In this document: positions 19,631 to 32,798 of the stretch, one piece after another
Layout of the letters: each line of letters begins with the position of its first letter
How positions within the stretch are numbered: position 1 is the first letter of the stretch
Assembly: GCA_950022295.1 (NCBI GenBank)
Contig: OX465597.1
Location: 259,037,016-259,101,015, forward strand
DNA: 64,000 nucleotides
Direction: 5' to 3'
DNA from: Bromus sterilis
Lineage: Eukaryota; Streptophyta; Magnoliopsida; Poales; Poaceae
Notes under the pieces: generated by a model
What the model saw: the letters and a program-made list of their open reading frames with translations, nothing else
What the model was told of the DNA's origin: nothing
Databases searched by the model: none
Program-made: the position numbers and the translations under genes

Positions 19631-22600
19631 TGTAACACCCTCAATTGCTGTAACAGTAATCATCATCACTGTTGATCATCACTGTTGAATTATCACTGTT
19701 TGATCTCCCTTGTACCTGATAAAACTTTGTGATGCTCATGATCAAACCTTGTTGTGGTTGATCAAGACCCCATGCCCCATGTACTTGAGCCCTTGGGATC
19801 AAAACCCAAAGCCAAATGCACCTTACTCATCCAACAAACCAAACCCTAGTTGAAACTACTTTAAATGGAAATTAAAACAAAGTTGCTGAAATAAAGTTGT
19901 TCCAAAAATCATGCAACTATTTTTTTAAATTGCATAAAATCATTATAATCATGTTGGAACAAGTTTGGTAATTTTTGGAGTTGCAGAAAATTCCAAACAA
20001 TTCAAACAGTAGGTTAAAACCCTTACTTTGGGCATTTAATATTTAAAATAAATATCAAATGATTTTATTTTGCTGCAAAAACTTTTGTGGCACTGACATA
20101 TAATGTTATACTAATATTGGGACACCTGACCCATTTTACAAAATTGCAAAAGGCACTAAATTAAATACAAACAACAGGACAGTAAACAAAAACCAGAAAA
20201 TGGAAAAAACTTTAAAACTCGCCTGGGGCGAGGCCCACCGCAGCCCAGCCCAAACCCCCCCTGTCTTCTTCCTCCCCCAACCACTCCCAACTGCCCCGTA
20301 CGGCGCCGACCGTGGGCACGTCGCTGCCAGCCCGGCCCCGCCCTCCAACTACTCCCTGCCGCCGCGGTCGCGATAAGGTCGAAGCCCTCGACCCCCTGGA
20401 CACCCCCGCACCTCCATTCCCATCCTCCTCGCCTCCCACGCTTCGGGGAAAGTTTCCCGAGCGCCGCCGTCGCCATTGCCGTGGCCAGGCGCGGCCAACG
20501 TGCTCTAGCCACCTCGCCGTGTTGTCCAGGAGCCGCGTCATCGTCGTCTTTGTCGAGTCCCGCAAGGAGTCGAGCCCTAGTCCACCACGTCGAGCTCTAC
20601 TTCATCGTCTTCGTCTTCGGCTCCGGAGGGATCCGCGACGAATTCAGGCCGCCTCAGCCCCTCATCGAGCCCGCTGCCACCTCCGTCGTGCTCCTGGTGA
20701 GCTTCCCGTTCGTCGCCAACTGCCCGTTGATGCCCGCTAGGTCCGCGTGCAGAAACCCCCTTGGAGCTGCTCCGGCCGCCGTGGCACGTCGTCGTAGACG
20801 TCGATTTGGTTCGTCCCAGCCCGCGATAAGTGCACCAGTAGGTTCCCCGTGGTGCGTATGTTCATTTTAGATCGTTAGTTAGCTCGATTTCGACTCGTGG
20901 ATGCATTCGCCATTGGAGCCCGAGCGGCTGCTCCGCCATTGTTGAAACAAAGCTCGACTTGGACCGCCCCATCGCTCTCCCCCACCGTAGATCGAAGCAA
21001 CGCGTCTCCCCGAACCCATAGCAACAAACGGCGTCGAGTTTGTCCGTCGGAATCGGGCGCTAGCTCAAGGTCGCCGGACCTCTGTCTCCGGTGAGCTCGC
21101 CGGTGAGCCCCTGTGCTACTGCCAGGCGGGCCCGTCCTGTCAGGAACGTCATTAGGGGCTAATGGCCCACTGACATGTGGGCCCCCACTGTTAATTAGAT
21201 TTAATAAATCTGTTTTAATTAACATGTGAGGCTGACCAGTGGGCCCCCTTTGTCGGTTTATTATTTAAAAGAATTAATAAGAATTTCCAGTGACTTACAT
21301 GTGGGTCCAGAGGCATTTTCTAATTTAATTAAATGTTTTATAAATAACAGAGGCTGACATGTGGGTCCCACATGTCAGCACTGTTCTGGATAATGTTGTG
21401 GATAATGTTTTGGATAATGTTTAATAAATAATAAAAGAAATCTAGAAAATCATTTAAATTGATTTAAACTTTGAAATTCAATAACTTTTAAACCGTAACT
21501 CGGATTCAAAAACTTTATACATGAAAGTTGATCAGAAAAATATAACGAATACGAATACGCTATCCGTATGTCTACCACACCCCTCTAACACAACGAACAT
21601 CGAACATTCCCCCTCCGGGCCGTCTGTCCGATAAATTGTCCGGTACCGTTAGAGTGCCCGGATGAATTTATTCCAAACACAAATGTTGTCCGGAATGATT
21701 CAACTAACACGGATACACCCCTCTTATGTTGTTCCGGTAACGACGACACCTCCGGCTTGATCCTTCCCCCTCCGGACACCCTGTCCGGTAATCATCCAGA
21801 GCCGGTAGTTCATCCTCAGATGAATTTCCGTCCGAGCAACGTGCATTGCACCACGTTAGAATACCGTTAACATTTCATCTATCATGTCATGCATCTGTTT
21901 GTATTTGCTTTATGTGTATTTACTGTTTCTTCCCCCCCCCCTTAATCTCCGGTAGACCCCGCTGCTGCCGTCGACTACACCGCTGCTGAGTACGACTACG
22001 TCGTCGACGACCCTACTACTACCGTCGAGCTTCCAGGCAAGCAGAGCCATTCTCTTCCCCAGATATCGCCTATCTTTCCGTACATTTCTTGCACTAGGCA
22101 TTGTTACTGCTGCTGCTACGTTACAATCCTATTCAATTGCATAGCCTGTTTTTGTCGCCCCTTGATGTACCTCTTTTATCCTATGCTGCCTATTATTATT
22201 ATTATGCATTATTCAGCAGTGAGCCCTGCGCATTGTTAGCTAGGATTAGATAGAGGGCCGTGATCACTCAGGGGAGTGGACGCGGATACTTATATTATAA
22301 CTGCACAGGTACGGTACAATGCAGACACCGTCAAAGGCCCCTATCTGGGTTATGCCTAGTCACCTCAAGTGTGAGCTATCAAGGAGTAATCTTTGTACTC
22401 CACTCGAGGCTGACTTTGTCTTGCCGCCATAGGGTCCTGTAAACGGTTGTCCTTCAGGTAAGAAGTCGGGCGACCCAACGGTGCCCGCGAGAGGTATTGC
22501 GACGGGACGACAGGGAGGGTACGACCAGTGTACCGGTGTGCTTGGCCCCTGATCGTTGGCCGCGAGAGTTACCAAACCACGAAAGTCGAGCTCCTCCAGG

Positions 22601-23998
22601 AGCACACGTGAGACAAGGTAAGGCGACGGTTCACCTTGTTGGTAACCGCAGTGACTTGGTGGGACGACGGGGCAGGCACTGATGTACTGGTGGTCCCGAC
22701 TGTTGTCGTTGTCCGCGGGTCAGTTAAGTCGAGGCAACGATAACGGTTGTCATGCAGGTTAATTAAAATGCTAAATGGTTCAGTGAATGTCTTGAGTTGG
22801 CTATATGCCATGTACGCACTACCTACCCGTGGGAACTACGAGTTATGGGCTCCTCCGCTTCTTAGTGTCGTCCGAGGACTTTTCAGACGTCAGCAGTACC
22901 GCGGCCTGCGCCGGGAAGTGGTGTTGTCTTATTGGCTCGAGCGGTGTGTCTTATTTGGATTTGCTTCAACTTCACCGGCCAGCCTCGCACCGTGCAGGAG
23001 TACGTCGGGGTTAGGGTCCAAAGCCCCGCGTACATAGGATATAGTCCGGCGGATGACCTCTCTGTTGAGTTTGAAAGATGGGCTATGAAGTGTCGGATAG
23101 CCTCGGTGGAGCGTTCCCTAACAAGGTTCCCGCCACCCTGGAGATCCGTGCGTGTAGCGTAACACAACTGCACCCCTGCAGGGAAGATTGATCTATCGAT
23201 AGCCGAGTCCACGGTAATAGGACGCTTTATGCTGAAGCTGGATCCTACCACTAGAAAATATTATTAAACTGTATGGTTCCGGGTTCCCTTCCTCGCGGGG
23301 ATGTCGAGGAGGTGAATTCGGAGGCATTGTTAATTATTACAACTTATTATTATTCAATGTTGCAGCAACTTCTGCTTCATTGTTACTTTACTGCTTTATA
23401 TCAACTGTTGGCTGATTCTTACCTCATGCTGCAAGACATCGTCGGAAGATGCTAGTCTTTGTTAGGCCTAGCTTCTTACCCTTGCTCTGAACTTCTGTCT
23501 TCAGTCCACTATATACAGCCTCTTCATTCCGTTGATATCATGCATAATGCTTAGTAGCGAACGTAAGACTCGCGGGTATACTAGATACTCACCTGCTTTA
23601 TTTCCTTTACTGTTTTGCCTGATCGGCCGCTGCAGCCGACGTTGGAGCCCAGGAGCAGGAGTACCCCGGAGGCGCCTACTACGACGTCGAGTTCCCCGTT
23701 GACCAGGAGTAGTACTGTGGATCCCCGGCAGGAGGCCTCGCCTTTTCGTTCTGTATCTCTGATGTGATTTGTGCTAGCCTTCTTAAGGCAAAAACTTGAC
23801 TAACTATGTCTGTACTCAGATATTATGGCTTGTATGACTTATATATTCGGGTCCGTGTGACCCCCTCTATTGTAATATATTTGTTTATCCTTTTGTGTTT
23901 AGTGTTGTGCTGTGATATTATCACCGTGGCACCCTAATCTCAGTCGTGTACCCTGTGTGTATGATTACTGTACACGGTCTGATTTTGGGGGCGTCACA
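19631..23998 (+). repeat. 3' LTR of element D
   Basis: The 4,368-bp LTR starts TGTAACACCC and ends GCGTCACA, nearly identical to 10136-14483. It keeps the roughly 30-bp segment near 20927 missing from the 5' copy and has one fewer TGGATAATGTTT unit. The perfect palindrome is at 21353-21379. Confidence 0.93.
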
Positions 23999-24177
23999 GT
24001 GTACCCGAAGGGAGAAGGCCCACAAAGATGCCTCCCGGGCCCAGCTTTGGCCCACTAGTGGCACCGACGTAAGAGTCCACGACTCATAAGTAAGGTGCAA
24101 ACGTGCCGTGCGGTACAAGATTAGGGTTAGGAAACCTCATCTGTAATCCAAGACGGGTTCCCCGAGACCTAGCCTAG

Positions 24178-24184
24178 TATATAA
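24178..24184 (+). promoter_or_regulatory. putative TATA box of the solo LTR
   Basis: TATATAA occurs about 210 bp before the LTR end in a suitable promoter context. Orientation on + is inferred from this motif only. Confidence 0.4.
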
Positions 24185-24391
24185 GGGTTGGGAGGGGAGA
24201 CGTCGAGGGGGGCGAATACACAATCTGTAATACTAGCCTTGGCCTTCCCTGTAACCGCATCTCCCAGCAATAATATCGAGCAGGAACGTCTCCTCCTGTT
24301 AGCCGACGAGTTATCGTCCAACCTGTGCCTCTCATGACTAACCCAGGGTTCCTGACCATGGGAATTGCCAAGGTTGATCCCCGTCAGGGAC

Positions 24392-25474
24392 GGAGCTAAA
24401 ATCTGGTTTCAATCCTTTCCTAAGAATAGCATAGATTCTTGGGACAAGTGCAAGGATGCTTTTATTGGGAAGTACTACTCCCCTGCTAAGATTATCCAAT
24501 TAAGGAGTTATATTATGAATTTTAGGCAATTGGATAATGAACATGTTGCCCAAGCTTGGGAACGCATGAAATCTCTTGTTAAGAATTGCCCTACACATGG
24601 TTTGACTACTTGGATGGTTATCCAAACTTTTTATGCAGGCTTGAACTTTACCTCGCTGAACTTGCTAGATTCGGCCGCGGGAGGAACCTCTATGTCAACT
24701 ACACTTGGTGCTTCCACAAAACTTCTCGATGAGATGATAACCAACTATTCCCAATGGCACACCGAAAGAGCTCCAACAGGTAGGAAAGTAAACTCTGTCG
24801 AGGAGATCTCCTCCCTAAATGAAAAAGTTGACTTGATTATGTCTCTACTTACCAAGAAATCTCCTATTGATCCTCATGATCTTCCTTTAAATTCTTTGAT
24901 TGCTCAAGATCAAGTAGATGTGGAGTTTATCTCTAGAAACAACTTCAATAACAATTCTTATAGGAGTAACTTTGGTAGCAATCCTAGACCATTCCTCTCC
25001 AACAACTATGGGAACAACAACACTTATCCTAGCACCAAAAACTCCACTTCTGAATTAGAGAGTATGCTTAAAGACTTTATCACTACCCAAAAAGTCTTCA
25101 ACAAGAGTGTAGAGGAAAAACTAGACAAATTAGATAACCTCTCGTCGAAGGTAGACAATTTAGCCCATGAAGTAGAATTGCTTAAAATTATAACTTCTCC
25201 TCTTGAGGAGAGGAAGGTCACTCCTATGAATGCTATCCAAGTGCAAATTAATGAAACCATTAGGATGATGGCTAAACTCAAAGAGAGATGGGCTAGAGAA
25301 AAGGAGGAAGAAGATAGAATTAAGAGCATTCCTACACACCATACCATTGCTACTATCCAAGTGGTTGAGGATATCCAAACTCTTAGCACCCAATGCACCC
25401 CTAGTCCCATAGGACCTATTAATGGTGATGCTATGACCTCAACCGTAGAAGAAGAAATTCCTATGACTATATAA
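24392..25474 (+). pseudogene. Athila-like gag, C-terminal part
   Basis: The frame continues the Gag begun at 9811. It contains SWDKCKDAFIGKYYSPAKI and LDNEHVAQAWERMKSLVKNC, typical of Athila-group capsids. An Asn-rich linker and a Leu-rich, probably coiled-coil segment follow (EEKLDKLDNLSSKVDNLAHE). No CCHC knuckle is visible. The frame stops at TAA 25472-25474, but the protease region continues in the same phase, so this stop probably arose within a gag-protease polyprotein. Confidence 0.85.
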
Positions 25475-26151
25475 GCTACCAAACAAGTGAGCCTAAAGGA
25501 CACCACTACCACTTTACTTGATAGTATTGACCTTGATTTTGATAATTGCACCCTTTCTGAAGTTATTCGTTTCCTTCACAAGTTGTCTAGAGACCCCCAC
25601 ACTAGCACACTTAATCTTGCCTTCACGGAGCATATCACTAATGCTCTCATTAAAGCTAGGGAGGAGAAGCTTAGGGTAGAAGCCTCCATACCTAGAAATA
25701 TAGAAGATGGTTGGGATCCTATGATTAAAATTAAGTTGAATAACTTTGCTTGCTATGCTTTATGTGATGTTGGAGCTAGTACCTCCGTTATGCCTAAATA
25801 ATTTATGATATATTTGAATTGAAAACTTTTGATTCTTCTTATTTTGGTGTTCGTCTTGTCGATTCTTCCGTAAAGAAACCTTTGGGGAAGATCGATGATG
25901 TTCTTATCATTGTCAATGAAAATTATGTTCCCGTTGATTTTACTATTATGGACATTGAATGTGAACCTTCTTGTCCAATTATTCTGGGACGTGCTTTTCT
26001 TTGCACCGTGGGTGCTATTATTGATATGAAAGAAGGGATAATAAATTTACAATTCCCTCTCAAGAAAGGGATGGAACACTTCCCTAGTAAAAAGATTCAG
26101 TTGCCTTTTGAGTCCGTCCCACGGGCTAGTTATTTTCTAGAAAAGACTTGA
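25475..26151 (+). pseudogene. Athila-like aspartic protease region, broken
   Basis: After the gag TAA the same frame reads DDCTLSEV-like sequence (DNCTLSEVIRFLHKL) and FTEHITNALIKAREEKL. The protease signature CDVGASTSVMPK follows, with Asp-Val-Gly instead of Asp-Thr-Gly. A stop at 25799-25801 and a nearby frameshift move the homology to the frame from about 25819, where CPIILGRAFLCTVGAIIDM forms the second half of the protease fold. The sequence ends with TGA at 26149-26151. No RT follows. Confidence 0.8.
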
Positions 26152-27213
26152 TCTATTTGCATTAAGCCTAGCTAATGGCTTTAAAGAAACGCTTTCGGGA
26201 GGCAGCCCGCAACGAATTTAGGTTTCCTTTTTGTTTTTCTTCTTTTTTTAGTGGTCTTGATGATTGTTAATACTGTAGCAACATCATTGTATCTTTACTT
26301 TTCAAGCTTTGTGCCATTTATAGCCTCATATGACAAGGGAAGTGAAAGTTGTGACTTGCTGTCCAGAAAACAAATTCTGTCCTCGTGACTAGAAAAATCA
26401 CAGAAAAATCCCAGTTCATCTTTTTGAGCTGAAATTTTTACACAGCATGCTCTATACAATTACGGAACTTTTACAGCATGCTCTATACAATTTTTATACA
26501 TCATGCTCTATACAACTACAGAAAAATCCCAGTTCCTCGTGAGTTTTTTGATTTGAGTTGCAGAAGTATCCCTAAAAAAAATCTTTACTACCTGCTGGTC
26601 TGTTTTTCACAGATTCTGTCCTGTTTTGCCTTTTCTTTGTTTTGCGAACCTTAAGCTTGCATTTTCTTTGCAAAAACTTTTTGGCAATCTTGAGAAACAG
26701 TAGCTCTTCAAGAATATCCTTGTTTCCAGTAGATAAAAAGTTATTCTATTATGGGTACTAACCTCGCTAATCAGATTATGATCAGTTATGTATGAAGGGA
26801 GTTCTCAAGTGTGCGAGGGAAGATGATGAAAGAAGATTCAGGAGTGTCAAGCGCTCAAGCTTGGGGATGCCCCCATGCATCCCCAAGAAATATTCAAGGA
26901 GACTCAAGCGTCTAAGCTTGGGGATGCCCCCATGCATCCCCTTCTTCATCAACAATTATCAGTTCGTCTCTCGTCTCACTATATTTTTATCACTTCATGC
27001 GTTATGTGCTATGCTTGGAGAGTCTCGCTCTTAGGTTTTATTTTTAGTTTTCTTTAGCTTTGCTTGCTGTTCATAACAAGTTAGAACCCAACTTTATTTG
27101 TGTGGGAGAGAAACACGCTCCACTTTCAAAATTTAGAACACTTCATAGGATTTTTCATGCCTATATCTTTGTGTGTGTGTTCTTTATCTTTTTCATAGCT
27201 ACTGTCATGTTTA
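26152..27213 (+). other. Athila-like 3' non-coding region, first part
   Basis: About 1.06 kb holds no recognisable coding sequence. It contains three copies of ATGCTCTATACAA (about 26445-26510) and, at 26857-26941, two identical 28-bp repeats carrying a short hairpin. The region ends abruptly at 27213, where the truncated left LTR of element C begins. The same non-coding region seems to resume at 52808. Confidence 0.6.
26857..26941. repeat. two identical 28-bp direct repeats, each with a hairpin
   Basis: Copies lie at 26857-26884 and 26914-26941. Each begins AAGCTTGGGGATGC and contains GGGGATGC and GCATCCCC as 8-bp inverted arms. The first 13 bases recur at 54165-54177, just before the 3' LTR, so they duplicate the element's polypurine-tract region. 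Confidence 0.85.
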
Positions 27214-29929
27214 CTTGTCTAAGCAGACAAGGCCAAGCATAGAACACTCTCGGAAAGCATCGTACGTGAGGGGCATCCCATCCAGGCCGGATGATCAACT
27301 GACATGGGTCCTCTTCACCTGCTCACAAGTCTAAATGATTATGGGTGGTGAAATCCCATACTCATAGACAAGTTGCCTCAACCATATTATCGATTGAATT
27401 ATAACACTTACATAAACAGACTCCAGCCCGATCACTTAGTCGGGGTATCGGGCGGGCTCGATCATACAACAAAGTGTGCACGTGACAGAGTCACGAGCAA
27501 TCGCAATGTGATGCCCCGAGATGCGCACATCTAAGGGCCACTTGGTGTATAAAAGACCGCCGGCAAGAACACCACTAAGCTATCGAAAACCAATACTAAG
27601 ACATGCATGTTGTAATCATACACGCAACACACATGTCTAGTATGAACAACATGTACTCATTGCATGAAATCTACAAAGTATATCTTTATTGACTTACACA
27701 TAGAGCATAAAAAGATCACATGTCTGTGATCAACATTACATCATACAACGGAAGAAAAATAGGTCTAAGTACAGACAATTTAAACAAATGGCTTAGAGAA
27801 GCCTTGTTCAACATACATGCCCTTCCACGAGGGACCAGACTGCTGTCTGGAACTATACTAGCTTAGTCAACGTCGAGCTTCAGGAAGGTGACTCCATTGG
27901 GGTCTGGGTTTCCATCTAAAACATAGAATAAGCAAACGTGAGTACAAAGTCGTACTCAGCAAGACTTACATCAGAACTATACTACTCATGCTCAAGTTTC
28001 AAGGTAAAGGGAGGTGGGGTTTCAACATGCAGAAGTGCCAGCTTTGACTTGCCTAGTCCTGTACTACGAGTACCAGTCTTGAGGTAAGAAGCGTACACGA
28101 GTCCACTACCAAGTCTCCAACCAATACACCACTATGGATACTTCCTCGACTTCCCCACGAGGAAGCACACCATAGCACTCACGCTTATCTTGCGAGTTTT
28201 AGAAGTATCCAGTCAAGTTGTCTAATAATCAAGCACAGCTTTCCAAGTAGTCCCTTATCGCGGACGCGGCTATTCGAATAGTTTTGTTAACCCTGCAGGG
28301 GTGTACTGCTACACACATGAAACCATCAGTTACAACCGGGATCTCGTCACCCTTCAAGCGGGTGTAGGCGAGGATAATTTCCACAACTTTTACCTCACAG
28401 CCAATTCTAATCCAGGAATCAACCATCTGAGTTGCTCACCGGTCAAGAGTCCGGCCGGGTCAACGATACGGACTCAGACGATTCAGGCGACCGAGACGCC
28501 ACCTTAGCAGATGGTTTTACTGTCTCACAGGTCCACCCACATATCTAAATGATGCAAAGTTTCATTCATTCTTTTTCTATGCATATGCCAAATGGAAAGC
28601 CCGAACTAGTGACTCCTGGACTTGAACTGGGGTGAGTTAGTAGGTTGAGCGGGGGTCCATGTGCCCAACATGTGGTAGTACTCTTCGTCTTGGATCACCA
28701 CACAAGAACTCGGGCTTAAGGCGGTGTTCAACGAGACAACCCATTGTGCACTCCTACACAGCCTCTCATCGTTCACCTTTGTTTAGGGTGGATTCACCAA
28801 CACGTTAACAACAGCAATACTATGAACATTCCATCCCGACTCACAATCAAAGTAACCTCATTGTATCACTAAGAAGAAATAAGAAGTAATAGTTGCAGGG
28901 GCCACATGCTCATCATTCAACTCCTATATCTGCTAGGATTGTGGTTTTCTTAATACGGTGACAAAATGATAGGTCATGCATCGGAATGGGTTCAACTATG
29001 CGAAAGAACGTGTCTCGGTGATCTCCTAAACATGCATAAGCGAGACTGAGAGGGAAGTAGGATTTTATAGACATGATCAATGGGGTTTGCTTGCCTTGCT
29101 GACGATACGCTGGTTTATCGAACTTCTTCTTCGGGGGGTGGCCTCCGTCTCGGAAACACTGTTACCGAAGAAATCATCAACCAAGGGGGGAAACATCAAA
29201 ATAAAATGCACAAGCACATGATATAGTTGTCCATGATGTATATGGTACTGGTTTGTTGACAATTCAATTTAATTGAAGTGTATTGCAAAGGATTTGCAAA
29301 TTCAAACTCCAAATTCAAATTCAAATTAAGCCATATGCACATTTTCTACTGTTGCCACATTTTAAAATGGTCAAACATAGAAACAAGTTGCATATTATTA
29401 ATCCTTGCATTTTTCTGATAATTTTTCATATATTATATGTTTAATTTGGAGTTAGTATCAATTTTCTATGATTTTTCAAAGTTTAATTGAATTTCTGGAT
29501 TTTCTGTCATTTCATTTTAAAAAGAAAAGGGAATTATGGCGTCCGCATGACCTCATGCTGATGTGGGGGGGGGTGCCTCTGACCAATGGGTCTCGGGTGT
29601 CATAGGCTCTGGGTTAATCCCCGTTTAATTTATTAAACAGAGGGGATTAGGGGGGGGCAGGGCCCACCTGTCATTGACCTTGGGTCAAATGACCAGGGGG
29701 TTAGCCCCTAACTAATTGGCCACGTGGGCCTCGCCGGAGTTTGGCCGGCGGCGACCAAACTACGCGGCAGCGCTCACTGTTGTCGGTGCCTCCGGCCATG
29801 GGAGAGCACGGGGAGACCACCAGTACGCTCCTCATGCTCGTCTGCGTCTTCTGGTGCCCATGGGGAGGCAAGGGGGGGCGCCGTAGCGTTGCCGGCGTCG
29901 AGCTCAGACGGATGCCGGAGCTCGGTTAC
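27214..29929 (-). repeat. element C left LTR, outer part (truncated at its outer end)
   Basis: It aligns with the right LTR from 50155 onward, beginning at ACTTGTCTAAG; the first roughly 70 LTR bases are missing. It is interrupted after GTTAC (29925-29929) by element B and continues at 44212. It retains about 1 kb that is deleted in the right LTR. Confidence 0.85.
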
Positions 29930-32798
29930 TGTTGGGACCCGGGGTTAGCGTATGTAATTCCGGTCACAATACAATCACATGGAGAGCCGAGAGCTGTACC
30001 CACTTGTCTAAGAAGACAAGGCCAAGAACAGAACGTTCTCGGAAAGCATTGTACGTGAGGGGCATCCCATCCAGGACGGATGATCAACTGAGATGGGTCC
30101 TCATCGTCCGCACACAAGTCTAAATGCATATGGGTGGTGAATCCCATACTCATAGACAAGTCGCCTCAACCATGTTATCGATTGAATCATAAACCTTACA
30201 TAGACTTACTCCGGCCCGATCACTTAGTCGGGGTCTAGGGCGGGCTCGATCATACAACAAAGTGTGCACGTGACAGAGTCACGAGCAATCGCATCGCGAT
30301 GCCCCAAGCTGCGCACATCTAAGGGCCACCTTGTCTATAAAAGACCGCAGCCAGATCACAACTAAGGTCACGAAAACCCATACTAAGACATGCATGTTAT
30401 AATCATACACACAGCACACATGTCTAGTTAAATAGATGGTAATCACAACATGAACTCTACAAACTCAGTCTTTATAACTTCTGCTAAACAGAGCAAACAT
30501 AGTAGTTGTATTACAAGCAGAGATCACAGGGTTGTGATCCAACATTACATCAAACATCAACGGAAGCAAATTATGTCTTAGTAAAGACAAGTTTAACAAA
30601 TGGCTTAAGAAGGCTGAACGAAAATACAACGACCCTCCAAAGGGCACAGGCTGCTGTCTGGAACTATGCGACCTGGTCCACGTCGAGCTCGAGGTAGAGG
30701 CCACCATCAGGGTCAGTGGTCTCGTCTCTAAAACATAGAATAAGCAAACGTGAGTACAAAGTCGTACTCAGCAAGACTTACATAGGAACTATACTACTCA
30801 TGCACATGTATCAAGGCACAGGGAGGTGGGGTTTCATTTGCAGAAGTGCCAGCTTTGACTTGGCTAGTCCTGTACTACGAATCCCAAAAAGAAGTAAGGA
30901 GCGTACACGAGTCCAAGTAACAAGTCTCCAACCAATACACCACTATGGATATTTCCTCGACTTCCCCACGAGGAAGCACGCCATAGCACTCACACTTATC
31001 TTGGCAAGTTTTAAGAGTAAGCGTTCAAGTTGTCTATGATCAAGTAAAGGTCTCCAAGTAGTCCATAACCGCGGACACGGCTATTCGAATAGTTCATTAA
31101 CCCTACAGGGGTGTACTGCTACACACACGCCTCATCAGTTACCGCCTGGGGATGGACCCTTCAAGTGAGTACCGGCGAGGATGTTTCCACGACACTTCAC
31201 TCACGGCACCATCTCTAGTCCTAGGGAGTCGCCTATTTGAGTTGGGACCACGATCGGAATCCGGCCGATTTTTCTGATGCGGACTCAAACGTTGTGTGAC
31301 CGCCATCAAGCTCAACTCGATCATGATCACTTGATTCAACGTGCCCACAACCTACGCCCACCACTTACCTTGGTTCCACCTGCTTGAGATCGTTAAAGGG
31401 AGAACTACTTGCGACTCCTGGACAGGTCTGGGGTGAGGTACTAGGCCGAGAGGGGTCAGTGAGCCCAATGTGTGGTCGTACTCTTAGTCTTGGATAACAA
31501 CACAAGAACTCGGGCTTAAGGCAGTGTTCAACGAGACAACCCACTGTGTACTTCTACACAGCCTCTCATCGTTCACCTTTGTTAAGGGTAGATTCACCAA
31601 CACGTTACCACCATCATTCACATGATCACTACCATCCCGACTCACAACAGAGTAGCCTTAGGTAACAACTCTAAGCATGCAATAAGCTGTAACAGTTGCA
31701 GGGGCCACAAGATAACAGTCAACTCCTATATCTGCTAGGATTGTGGTTTGCTTACTACTGTGACAAAATGATAGGTCATGCAAAGGAATGGGTTCAACTA
31801 GCGGTAGAACATATCATGGTGACATCCTAAACATGCATTTGCGAGAATGAGAGGGAACTGGGATTTTATCGACATGATAAAGGAGGGGGTGCTTGCCTTG
31901 CTGACGATCACGATGTAACACTCTTTTGATGTGTGGTTGAACTAGTCTCCGAAATCAACTCTACCGAGAAGAAGCAATCATCGAAGCACTGAAATTAAAG
32001 CACATTCAAGATAATACAATGCACAAGCAATATGCAAAACATAGCATGGCAAGGTACTGATGTGACTTAGGTTTAAATTACAACATGTTAATTGAAGTTG
32101 ATTTGAAAAGAAAATTCAAATTCAAACTCCAAATGGTATTCAATTTTGTCGAAGTTGCATTTGCTAATGTTTGTTCATTACAAACCATGTGATCATGTAT
32201 GTGAAATGCTTCTGAAGTGTAGGCGATCATATTAGCATTGCTTTGGTTGAAGTTGGAATGGCTTTAGTGATTTATTTTAATTATATCAAATGATACATAT
32301 AGCAAAATGCTACTGGTTCCTCAATATAAACAATTCAAACATGGATGAAAGTTTGATATTTGGATAGAGCATTTTATTCTGATCAATTTTCATATATTAC
32401 ACTTTGAATTTGGACTTATAGATTAAAAGATATTCAATTTCAAAGTGTATGCAATTTTCTGGGATTTCTGGAATAAATTAATTCATTTAAGCTTTACTGC
32501 GTCATGGTGACGTCGTGCTGACGTGGGCGGTGGCCTGACCAGTGGGGCCCTCTGGTCAGTGACTGGGATGGTTAATCCCCGGTTTAAATAACCCCCTGGT
32601 TAATTAGAGGGGGCCCTGGTCCCACCTGTCAGTGGCTTGGGGGGTGGTTAGGTGAGGGGATTAGGGCCTCTAATGGTGGAGCTCGCCGGAGCTCACGCCG
32701 GAGAGGGAAAACGAGCACGGGAGAGGGGGCAAAGGGTACTGGGGGAAAGCTTGGAACACTACTAGGGAATGCCCTTTTAGTGGCGTCCTTTTTTCTGT

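Larger units (their letters stand above)
10136..23998 (+). mobile_element. element D: nearly complete gypsy (chromovirus-type) LTR retrotransposon
   Basis: The element starts TGTAACACCC and ends GGCGTCACA. GTGTA flanks both sides exactly (10131-10135 and 23999-24003). Two LTRs of about 4.35 kb enclose an initiator-Met primer site, gag, protease, RT, RNase H, integrase, a chromodomain-like tail and a polypurine tract. By eye, the first 600 bp of the two LTRs differ at five positions, so it is a fairly recent insertion and the least decayed element in the window. The chromodomain and primer type suggest the Tekay branch of chromoviruses (inference). Confidence 0.93.
10087..24386. mobile_element. 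solo LTR (about 430 bp), split by gypsy element D
   Basis: The ends are TGACGAGGGG (10087) and CCCCGTCA (24386), giving TG...CA with a short imperfect inverted repeat. GGGAC flanks both sides exactly (10082-10086 and 24387-24391). The element's own sequence is only 10087-10135 plus 24004-24386; the rest is element D. There is a TATATAA at 24178-24184 and no coding region, as expected for a solo LTR left by LTR-LTR recombination, or for a TRIM-like unit. Family not recognised; the length suits a copia-type LTR. Confidence 0.78.
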
